Part shown: positions 47,301 through 58,700 of the stretch, one piece after another
How positions within the stretch are numbered: position 1 is the first letter of the stretch
Layout: every line of letters starts with the position of its first letter
Assembly: GCF_041381155.1 (NCBI RefSeq)
Contig: NC_091145.1
Location: 40,191,882 to 40,255,881, forward strand
Direction: 5' to 3'
DNA: 64,000 nt
DNA from: Argopecten irradians
Lineage: Eukaryota; Mollusca; Bivalvia; Pectinida; Pectinidae
Notes under the pieces: generated by a model
The model's input: only the letters and a program-made list of their open reading frames with translations
Told to the model about the DNA's origin: nothing
Databases searched by the model: none
Translations under genes and position numbers: made by a program

Positions 47301-48350
47301 TTCAACAGATGTTATCAGACAACTGTAGAACATCTTTATATAGTTCAGTTATCCATATGTATGTATATGCCGTGATAAAGGAACAGACTGCCTTGAAAAT
47401 TTGACAATCTATTTTGTCAACACAGTTGAAAATGCTTCCTTCCTCCAATCCATGTTATATCATTTGATACATAGTAACCAAGGATTTATAAGTGAGAAGG
47501 ATTCGTGACTGTCTCTTTACATTACTAAACACCACGAGAGACGCCTATGAACTGGGAATAAAAATCATTTTTCTCAACAAATATTTGTCTCATCGAATCA
47601 AACAAAACACCAATGTAAAGTTTATTAAATTTCACAACGTTTATCACTTGCTTTAAGGACGGAATATTTAGAGGATATGTCTTAAATGTGTGTTAAAAAA
47701 ATATGACAGCTCATGAAATGTCGGCCCGCTTCAAAAATTAAGACGGTAACCCTCGCACCCGCAAGCTACATCAAAGGCTGCGCCGGCGGATATCAAAGGA
47801 AATCAGTCGTCGCCCAACGTCATGGTCAGTGCACAAACACAAAAGCTCCTGCCTAGTACTTCTCCAAAACCCAGTGTGATTTATCCTTCTCATATACGTC
47901 CTTGATAGTAACATACATGCCCCTCCCCTTTTTCTTATAGAAAGGAAATAATTCAACAAGATTATATTTTCATATGTTAACATCTTTGGGAAATGGGAAC
48001 TTTAATAGACAGTTCAAAAATACCAATTTCAACAAAAACATCAACAAAATAAGTCACTATGTATATGTGACGAATCAGATACATGTAATAGGCCTACATT
48101 TGTATACTAGTCTAGTGATCTTGGCCAGAATCTACAATGTCTGACGCTTACCTATCAGTGAAGTGAAAGCTAGGAATGCCAAAACAGCTTGAATCACTAG
48201 TCCTAAAGGTCCCATCAAATCTCCTGTGTTACAGTGGTCATCCATATTTAGCCGGTTCTCGTTCACAAGATCACTGTGATTTAAATTAGAATTCGTTGCT
48301 AAGATTGGCATATTTTGGCTCATACCGCCTGACTCACGGCGAACTGTCAA
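44347..48350 (-). CDS. STIMATE: STIMATE (TMEM110), ER membrane regulator of STIM1
   Basis: Seven minus-strand exons: 48350-48152, 47242-47194, 46777-46682, 46338-46217, 46033-45921, 45622-45539 and 44583-44347. All junctions are GT-AG and phase-consistent, giving 299 residues against about 294 in human. Conserved blocks seen are [40 protein letters not shown], the YLGL...FGEYG segment, [11 protein letters not shown] and [12 protein letters not shown]. Four to five hydrophobic helices are evident. The acidic/serine C-terminal tail ([17 protein letters not shown]) matches the family's cytosolic tail. STIMATE is a multi-pass ER protein at ER-plasma-membrane contacts that promotes STIM1 activation and Orai calcium entry (known for vertebrates). 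An inner Met (MSQNMPIL) could be an alternative start. It is head to head with SFMBT. Confidence 0.96.
45270..45510. repeat. Diverged dispersed repeat in STIMATE intron 6
   Basis: Two segments about 150 bp apart share 'ccttgacctttccacctcaccat' and 'gttgtttgg.atacagt.tg'. This resembles the old tail of an interspersed element. It is non-coding. Confidence 0.5.
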
Positions 48351-48565
48351 ATTTTATCATCGAGGAGAAAGCAAACGAATTAGTCGTTTGCTCTACCAAA
48401 GTTTTAAACATTTCATACCGTCAAAACAATTTCGTGGTAACGTGGCGCTAAACTTGCCATAACATTGATTTAGCATGTGTTAATCTATTTATCAAATAAT
48501 CAATTATCATCTTCAATAAACATCATCTTTCACAAACAGGAAGCAGCACCATGTGTTAGAACTTA

Positions 48566-48870
48566 GCATGCGCAAAGCCCCACACACAAATCTCTAGAGT
48601 TATGCTTGACTCTATGAAAAGGTCAGTGGTCACCCAAACGGTGAAAAAAATAAAATATTATTTCCAGATTCAGCTTGAAAAAACAACAGCAATCTTTCGA
48701 AATACAACAATATTTAACGCAACAAAGGTGACGGTTCATTACCATTAATTGTATTTTGTTGAGTTTCTGCATTATCGTGTTCGCTACATATTATTATTTT
48801 CCGAATTAGGATAGAAACTGTATAAATTACGCTGCGCATGCGTAGAGTACCTGCTAGATGCCATCTTGAA
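48566..48870. promoter_or_regulatory. Putative divergent STIMATE/SFMBT promoter with NRF1 and YY1 motifs
   Basis: TGCGCATGCG at 48833-48842 matches the NRF1 palindrome, and ATGCCATCTTG at about 48858-48868 matches a YY1/Pho site (GCCATCTTG). A second NRF1-like GCATGCGCA lies at about 48567. They sit 200-520 bp upstream of the STIMATE ATG, and SFMBT is transcribed away on the other side. These are typical core elements of broadly expressed genes. The start sites themselves are inferred. Confidence 0.5.
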
Positions 48871-51800
48871 TGTGGAAGTTGGAAAGGAAAACAGATATTT
48901 TACCGTCTCAAATATGCTGTTAAAAGCAATGCAAGTATTTTTTCTTTTAATTCTGATATTTTGTATTATCTACTTCACACATTCCTATATTTTTTCTTCT
49001 GTTATTTTGTGTTTTCGTCACGAAATAAGCATGTCATATTTGATCTCGCTGCCTCTTTTAGGTCTATACATATTCATGACCCTTTTCAGTGGTAAAACAG
49101 GGATGCTTATCGACATGTTTCATTGCAAATTTTAACAAGAAAATTATTTTATTTTGATGCATGCACAGCGGAAAAGGTTTGAGCAATTATAATGCACACT
49201 TTGAAATCATTTGTTACATTTTAGATAGTTGAAAAGTGTTTTTATCTTGGAAAATACATGGCTTAGTTTGCGGTGTTCTAAGTTCTATTTTTAGAATCAC
49301 CGTTTTCAGTAGAGCGGACATTATAATTTGTTTACAGCACTGAAAAAGAAGAAACGGTAATTATCTCATGTTAAACAATTAAGTAAACAACATTGGTTTA
49401 TTCGAAACTGTTCCTTGTATTGGCATGTTTAAAAATCACGTTCTTTTCTCTTGAGATATAAAATAAATATTTCAAAAGGAAAAAATGTTCACGTTTAATG
49501 ACCTTGCAAAATATGTTTTATGACATAATTTTTGATCACCTGAACGTGTCAGCATAAAAGAAATGTTTCTATTTTGTTAACAATTGATTACTTTTTAAGA
49601 AGACATGCTTTAAATACTAGATGTATTGATGATGTACATTTTAAGGGGTATTTTCATGGCAATTTTATAAAAAAATAATTCTTGATTACTAAAATATATC
49701 TACGTTGTATATTAAATTATGTAAATGAAGTTACTCTGATTCAAAATTAATTTCAAAGGCTAAAAACTTGTAAAAAATATATTTATAATGTTGAAAAGAT
49801 CATCAGCTAATTATAAATCAATTAAATTTTTCTCTGGAATTAAAAATTAAATTAAATTATTTTTTTTCAACATTCCAATGCTGTACCTGTTTTAACAGAA
49901 AATTTCCAGAATATAGGATTTTTTAAAGGCGAGCCCAGAACACTATGTTTCAAGTTTTAATAAGTCCTGATACAAAAGAAAACAGAAGTTTCTCAAAAAT
50001 GTTGGTGAGTCCAACAGGAAAAACATGAGTTTGGTTACTCATCTAATGGCATGTCTTGTAAATCACTATTTCCAATTTAAGATATATATACAGATCATAA
50101 GATATGTTGTAATTGAACATATCTGGATGTTAAAAAGTTGTTCTCAAATTCTCAAAAGAAATGAAATAAAAAAGCCAAAATGATTTTGTAATAAAAAAAT
50201 GAACTATTATTCTTTTATATATATATTTTTTTAGATTATGATTCATGTATATATATATATATATCTGTACATGTAATTTTAGTCTTTGTTAAATACATTG
50301 TTGCACATTTCTTTTGATTGTGAAATTGCAGTTGTTGAATCTTCAATTTAATGGAAAAAAATATAAACAGAAGCCCATCAATTTTAATCTTTATTTGTTA
50401 GTAAGGTAATGTTTTGAAATTGGATATACTTTTATCATATCTCATCACTTTAATATTTCTTTATTTGAAATAATCTATATGTGGTATACTAAAAAAAATA
50501 TGAGTGAATTAATGTACAAATTTTATTTTGATATAACATTTATAAATACCTATATCAGTATCTGCTATTTCAGGAGAACAAATTCCTCATTATAATGTAT
50601 AACATAATAAAATCCTGAAATTATAATTTATACTATTTATTCATTGGTATTTGGTATTCATTGGTATCTTGAAAACACCTTTTGAACTTCTTCTGTTGTT
50701 ATTTTTCGGGTTTATCCAAATTCCAAGATGGCCACAATGACACCATATCTTATTAATTTCTGTTACAACTGTTGCTAAGGTAGTCAGATGACCATTTAGG
50801 CCCTTGATCCTCTTGTTCTAATTGCATTTTAAACCAATTCTCTCAAAATTCTTCGAAATTTACTGTTACATCTTTGTGAAATTTTATCCATAAATATCGT
50901 AACACAATATATTGATTGATAATTGGGACGTCTAGATCAACTTGCATTAAAAGATTTAAAGTTTTGGATTCACCCAAAATTGTTTACCTGTGTAACCTGA
51001 AACTGGCAATGGCATATAGGTATATATATACGTAGCTATAGTTTGATTTGAATGTAAAAGCATAAAATAAGCAAAAACAAAGATAAATGAATATTTCTGT
51101 TTTCGCAAAGTTGATATAATTTGCTTCCATTAAATACCAGTTTACTATGATTTGTTATATGGTCTCCAATCAGAATATTGGGATCTTGTTTGTATATAGA
51201 AATCTGTATGAACTCTGGTTTGATACACATTTAAATTTGTATAGAGGATTTTTTATAACTATACACAATTGTATTTTATTTCCTTTTGTTTTACATATAT
51301 GCTAAAAGGGGAGATAATTCTACTGCAAAAAATGCCTGTCAAACTCTAGATGAAGTGAACTACAGCAGAATAAATCAAATCAACAGGCTAGGTGTATTGG
51401 ATATAAATCCTGTGAACTGGTAATTATAACATCTCATGTAAAGGTCTAGGGTACAACAGTGATGCATGCATGAGCAAGTTGAAACTTGTTATATATAACA
51501 TTTTTTGCCTATCAGTACTAAAAGTTGTGATACAATCACTGTGATATTTGAAAGATATTTTTCAAGAACCTAGATTACTTCTGTTGTGAAAGGTTGTTTC
51601 AGTTGGGATGGTGTATATATGACTTATGTTTGGATTTGTGTTACACAACAACATTAAATTAAAAGATATATAAATAGGAACAGTTAATGTCTAAAAAAAG
51701 AAATGGGGGGGGGGGGGTTGTACTTGACTTTGCAGAAATTGCAAACAATTATACAATAAACTCTACATTTCATGAAGTTGGATTTAAAGATATATCTGAT

Positions 51801-52660
51801 TTCACAAAGGCTTCTAAATAATCCTATTTGATAATTAATTATTCTTGTAATTATGATGTCAATTATGTACGGCAAGTCACATATCACTTTGTATGAGTAA
51901 TATATGTTGTACTCAAGAGGAAATATACCTGTTTTAAGCATTGTTATAAATAGTTGTTTATTGGTTTGAAAACAACTTGCCTGTTCAATGTTCAGATATT
52001 AGTTTCAGAATGATCAAATGAAAAGTTTTCTGTTACCAATAGCCCATGGTGTAGCTTAGATGACATGTCGTATTCATTGAGACAGAAACCTGTTGTTGGA
52101 TTACACAAAGTCCGGTTTCTACCAAGTGGTTTTGATGGTGTGACTGACTTCTTGAAATCCGGACCATAGTTTACTGTAAACTTAATATTACATCAGCTTT
52201 GTATGTGCCTTGAAGTGTACTATATATACATGCATGCATTCATTATGTTAAGTAATCATATATATATATATAGAGAGAGAGAAGTATATATACACATATA
52301 GTTTAAATATATATGGTGCACTGGCCACCAGACTTTTGTAGATTTAATTTCTCAGGTAGATGTTCTAAAGTTATTTCATATGATCAGCAAATTTTTTAAA
52401 CACCCCATAGGCCTGGGTCCTTAATGAGTCGAATACGGTAAAGAATATTAACTTTAGAGAATTTCATTTTTGTGATGTTTATTAATTATTTCACCAAGAG
52501 ATAAATATCTAACATTTCAGGCTTAAATTTGCTATGTATGATATTTGGAAACTTATTAGACAGTGATAAAAACGTACTTTGACCCTGACCCATATGGATA
52601 AATGAAAATCCCTATGATAATGAGTTGAGTATTAACAATATTGCTTATTACATTTATAGG
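48871..52660 (+). other. Presumed SFMBT 5' UTR and first intron
   Basis: No coding exon is recognised between the promoter-like cluster and the acceptor 'cattacatttatag'-like site at 52660. The open frames at 48838-49135 are short and domain-free. A possible donor 'gtaaaaca' lies near 49091. The region is AT-rich, with a TA microsatellite near 50225-50270, a poly-G run of at least 10 near 51708, and at 50740-50820 a truncated end of the 'tcagatgacc...cctcttgtt' dispersed family. Confidence 0.4.
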
Positions 52661-52708
52661 ACCAAGACCAAATGATGTTGATATGAGCTTCATCTGACCA
52701 GACTAAAA

Positions 52709-55700
52709 ATGCAGAACCATCCGGGTCAGCATGTCAGTCGTCCAGGGTCGAGTCCAATCCAATTACCAAATTCTCCACTTTTGTCACCAAACCCGGGAGT
52801 GGCAAATTTCTATCAACAGCTATCACCAGGAGGGACAATGAGGGGCCCCATGACTGTACAATCCCCAATCCCCGGGGGTCAGATTCCTCATCTAGTCCCT
52901 AGTGGAGCATTCCGTCAGCCAATGCCAGGCCAGCAGATCCTTAGTCCCACAACTCCTATCTCCATGGGGATGCCACTCAACTCCAATATTTTTCAATTAA
53001 CAACTATGGCTGGGCCAACTCCAGTGTTTGCAGCTTCCCAACAGGGTATGACACAGTTCCAGCCAATCTTTCTGAATGGTCAGCAAGCGGCTATCCTAAA
53101 CTCTGTGCCGGGTAGTCCTGGTGGTATCGGTATCCTGGGTACCGCACAGACTAGTGGTATACCTGCAGGACTGTTTACAACAGGCCCGCCTCCCCCGGGG
53201 GGCCACAACACTGTACCAACACTGCAGCATCAACCCATCCAGTATCTAAATGCACCGATATCACCAGCTAGTCAAGGTCCTCCGTCCCGGCCGGGATCTT
53301 TCCCCGGGACAGATACAGAAATGCCTACTGACCTGAGTAAGAAGACTCCATCAACATCTAAAAGTAATACTCCCGACCTGCCACCTGCTTTAGTCCCAGT
53401 CACTAAACCAAATACTCCTGTTCCTGATAAATCAACCGTAGACACCAGCAAAAAGGATGCCAAGGAAAAACCAGCTGATGACACCACTACAAAGTCAGTC
53501 TCCGACAGCACCAGTAAAAACTTGGAAACGAAGGGAGATAAGTCCAGCTCACAAAATAGTTCCAAATACGACAAGATTGACACAGCTGATTATACACAAG
53601 GTAATTAGATAGATTCCAGTGAATTTATTCTTACAAATCAAATGAAAAAAAACTAAACCAAGTAGAATAAGCTTATTTTCTTTTAAGAATATCATCAAAT
53701 CGACCAAATTCATTATGCCATATACAGCTTGTCCTTAACCACAGTCTGCTACTTTATATATGTGACCTTAACAGAAACTTTACTAAGGTGATGTTTGTTT
53801 GTCTGCTCCAGATGGTGTACCAGTGGAGTATGCTGAGCCTGACTTTGTATGGGAGGAATACCTTCAGGAAACTGGGGCCTCTGCTGTCCCACCTACCGCC
53901 TTTAAACATGTAAGAAATGGTAGAGTGTTATCTATCAAGTTGCAGGACCGTTACTATTACATCTCAGTATATATATACCAATAGATGTGTTTTCTGTTAT
54001 GATAAGTGATTTACTTTTATGAGTCAGAGGTTTACTGTTGTTTTTTCCAATGGCTTCTGATTCTAACTACATGTAAAGGTACACATTTTTTTTTAAATTC
54101 TTCTAGATCATGTTATTATCCCCCGCCCAACGAAGTTGGCGGGGGATATACAAATGGGTTCCGTCCGTCCGTCCATCTGTCGATGCGTCCGTCTGTCCGT
54201 CCGTCGTCCGTCTGTCCGTCAACATTTCCTTTAAATCGCTACTAGTCATAGAGTTCTGCATGGATTTTAACCAAATTTGGCCAGAAACATCCTTGGGGGA
54301 AGGGGAATAGAACTTTTATAAATTTTGGCTCTGACCCCCCGGGGACAGGAGGGGCGGGGCCCAATAGGGGAAATTGAGGTAAATCCTATAAATCACTACT
54401 TGTCCTAGAGTTCTGCATGTATGAAACCAAATTTGGCCAGAAACATCCTTGGGGGAAGGGGAATAGAACTTGTATAAATTTTGGCTCTGACCCCCCCGGG
54501 GACAGGAGGGGCGGGGCCCAATAGGGGAAATTGAGGTAAATCGTATAAATCGCTACTTGTCCTAGTGTTCTGCATGGATTGTAACCAAATTTGGCCAGAA
54601 ACATCCTTGGGGGAAGGGGAACAGAACTTGTATAAATTTTGGCTCTGACCCCCCGGGGACAGGAGGGGCGGGGCCCAATAGGGGAAATTGAGATAAATCG
54701 TATAAATCTCTACTTGTCCTAGTGTTCTGCATGGATTGTAACCAAATTTGGCCAGAAACATCCTTGGGGGAAGGGGAACAGAACTTGTATAAATTTTGGC
54801 TTTGACCCCCCGGGGACAGGAGGGGCGGGGCCCAATAAGGGAAATTTAGGTAAATCCTATAAATCGCTACTTGTCCTAGAGTTCTGCATGGATTGTAACC
54901 AAATTTGGCCAGAAACATTCTTAGGGGAATAGGAACAGAACTTATATAAATTTTGGCTCTGACCCCCCGGGGGCAGGAGGGGTGGGCCCAATAGGGGAAA
55001 TAGAGGTAAATCCTATAAATCGCTACTTGTCCTAGAGTTCTGCATGGATTGAAACCAAATTTGGCCAGAAACATCCTTGGGGGAAGGGGAATAGAACTTG
55101 TATAAATTTTGGCTCTGACCCCCTGGGGGCAGGAGGGGCGGGGCCCAATAGGGGAAATTTAGGTAAATCCTATAAATCGCTACTAGTCTTAGAGTTCTGC
55201 TTGGATTTTAACCAAATTTGGCCCAGAAACATCCTTGGGGTTAACAGAATTCCTATAATTTTTGGCTCTGACCCCCTTGAGCAGAAAGAGTGGGGCCCAA
55301 TAGGGGAATTAGAGGTAAATATTCAAATTCCTTCAGAAAAGAAACAATGAACCTTACTAGGCATTACAAACCAGGTGAGCGATACAGGCCCTCTGGGCCT
55401 CTTGTTTAGCAGGTTCATTTCCGGAGCATAACTCTAAAACCAGCAGAGATATTTCCACAAAACTTCATAGACACATTCTTTTTAGGCCCTTTATGACACT
55501 GTCATTGTACTAGTTATAAACAGGTTAATAGTTTTTCACCTATATGCTTCACATTCATAAAACTATTCACCTTGCTGTATCTGCCCTTACCAGAAAAGAA
55601 AGAAAAACATTTTGATTATATTCGTGGCAGTGTTATTTGGTGGATGAAAGAAAATACGAATTTAAAACTGCGGTCATATTTGAATGATATATGTATCTTA

Positions 55701-58700
55701 AGACATTAGACAACACAGACCTTGAATTTAATACTGTGTGGAGTAAAATATTTTTAAAAAACGAGAAAATTATCGCCAACAAATGTCAGGCTGTATACCT
55801 GATTCAACAATTGCAGCCCCGCCCTACTTGAATTATACTCCATCTTTCTTTAGCTCAACTTCCTTTTTCCTGTTTTTTTTCATACACATAAGTCTCCACA
55901 ATCAAACTTACTTCAGCTTTGATATCTCCATTGGCGGGGGATCTGAATGACTATGTCCTTGTTGATTTTAAGATGTGCACTGTGAATATGTAATATGTTA
56001 TTCTCCAGTATAAAAAAGTCTTTTAATTTCATCTGTCTAATTAGTTATGCCATAGAATGAAGGTAACATATAATGCCTGTAAAATGTCAGTTTTAAATAG
56101 CAATGAAATAAACAAGTGTTAACTTTATTACAGGTTGAATGCAGTCTTGAGAGTGGTTTTGTGAAAGGTATGAAGTTGGAGGTTCCTAATAAATGTCACA
56201 CAGACACTTACTGGGTAGCCTCCGTCATCATGACATGTGGACCGTTACTACGGCTACGGTATGACGGTTACGAGGAGGACACAACAGCAGATTTCTGGTG
56301 TGACCTGATGACCTCTGAAATCCATCCCATTGGCTGGTGTGCTCAGAATAACCAGATACTGCAACCTCCAGAAGGTAGGGGTCATCTCTCAGTGAGATTG
56401 AGAGGGTCAGTTAGTTAGATTGATAAACAATAGAAAGTCAGCTGGTTAACAGGTATATAATGAAACAAAAGCTACAATGTTACAGATGAAAATTTTCAGG
56501 TCAATGAGCATAAATTATCATTTCAGACCAACGATAGATCAGGGTGACCAATAGAACACTATAGGTAGTCTTTTACAAACGATAGATCAAGGCCTTTTGG
56601 ATTCCCCATTATAAGTGTACATTTCAGAAGGCTTCAGCATTTATCTTATATTTGACCACATTGTAAACTTTAGTTTTTACTCTATTAAATATTGATTTTC
56701 AGCCATCAAGGACAAGTTTGAAGATTGGAGAGAGTTTTTGGTAAAATCTCTGACTGGAGCGAGAACGGCCCCTTCCTATTTACTGGACAAGGTATGTATA
56801 CAATAGAACTGCTTGTATCCTCAATATCACAGGTGTTACTTTCACTGCCGTTATTTCCTCCCCATGGACTATGTGATAGCAACACTGAAGACTGTATCCT
56901 TGATATCCCAGGTGTTACTTTCACTGTCATTATATCCTCTCCTGGACTATGTGATAGCAACACTGAAGGCTTTTTATGCACCAAGAGATGAGCATGTTGT
57001 TTGGTCTTTCGATTTACATTAAAGAATCAAATAACAGTACATATTAAGGCTTTGAAGGAAGTCTTTGCAAGCATAAAGATATAAAAACAGTGATGGTAAC
57101 CCTTGGAGTATCGATGATATAATGACGGTGAGAGTAACTCCAGGAGTATAGAGGATGTAACAACAGTGATTGTAACCCCTGGAGTATTGAGGATATCATG
57201 ACAGTGATAGTAACCCCTGGAGTATCGAGGACATAATGACAGTGAAAGTATGATAATTTTGGAAATCATTACATTAAATGATTATGAAATTGCCGTGTGT
57301 TTATTTTAATTGTTTAATGTTTTAGACAACTGGCATTACTCCGATTGATCAGCTCAAACAAGGAATGAGACTAGAACTACAACACCCTATTAATCCTATG
57401 GAGATATGGCTAGTCAAAATTATAGAAAATGTCGGTGGTCGACTGTATCTGAGGTTTGAGGGAGCGGACACGGCAGCCAATGATTTCTGGCTGTTTTATC
57501 TAAACCACAGACTACATCCTATTGGCTGGGCCAAGTCTAACGCATACAGATACAACCCACCAAAAGGTATCAATAATGAATTCTAATAGTAGTATCTCGG
57601 ATACAATCCACCAAAAGGTTTCATTTCTGAATTCTAATAGAAGTATCTCGGATACAATCCACCAAAAGGTATCATTCTTAAAAGAAGTATCTCCAATGAT
57701 TTACATTAGTTATCTGAATGAGAGCATGTGTCAAATTCATATTTATTATTTTTTATTCAATTAATTTCTTGAACATGTCAGTCTCATTGTATTTTCAACA
57801 TAATGTTGTCTTTTTCAGAGCTCTTCAGTGAACACTCTGAACAGGAATGGATGACGATACTGGAAAAAGCTTTACACGAGTCTGAGAATATGATATTACC
57901 ACTGGCCATATTCAAGGTATATACCTAAATCTGTATAAAGAGAATATCATATTACCACTGGCTATTCATTTAGAAATATACTTTGAAAATATTTCCTACC
58001 TTTAGAGGAATTAAGCTTTATCATTTAAACTAATAGATGTACTCACCTTGCATGAACATACCAGTAGATGATACGGAGCAAAACCCTGTTAATGGCTGTT
58101 GGCAACATTTTCTCTAAAGATCATATCTATTTATCTGATTTCAGGATCAAGTAGAAATCGTCCATCATAGTTTCCAGAAGGGATGGAAACTTGAAGCCCT
58201 GAACCCGATCACCCGTAACCAAATCTGTCCAGCTACCGTGGTGGACATACTCGACAAGAAGTACTTCCTGGTGGAGCTGGATGACCTCCAGTCGACGGAT
58301 CATCCTCGTATACGGTTCTCTTGTTACTCCGACTCCAAATGTATTTTTCCTGTCAACTGGTGCCACTACAAAGGACTCAGACTCACTGCTCCTAAAGGTA
58401 ACATCAGTGTATTATTGTTGTGTGAAATCAATATATTTTATGTTTCGTGGTTTTCAATTTTTGACCAAAATCAATGAATGGAAGTCCTCAATTGATCTTT
58501 TTGATAAATATATACATATAATGTTATATATGTCATGTAAGTTTATGCATTCATAAAAATCATACATGTATTCAAGTAAAGTCAATTTATATCAGTCATT
58601 ATTTATTCCAAAGCTCAACACATGATAAATCTGAGTACAAACACAGAACATACCGATAATAGATTATAAGGTCGAAAGAACCACATGTTATGAATAACAT

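Noticed and set aside
47771..47983. 70-residue minus ORF in STIMATE intron 1
   Set aside because: No splice support, and exon 1 to exon 2 join in phase without it.
48838..49135. Forward ORFs of 85-89 residues as a possible SFMBT first coding exon
   Set aside because: No in-phase donor links them to exon 52661-53600, and an in-frame TGA precedes the ATG at 52709; any exon here is probably untranslated.
53272..53583. Minus-strand 103-residue ORF
   Set aside because: Antisense shadow of the first SFMBT coding exon.
54386..55074. Minus-strand ORFs of 72-170 residues ([16 protein letters not shown] type)
   Set aside because: The 156-bp unit of the dispersed element is a multiple of three, which keeps a frame open; it is antisense within an SFMBT intron.
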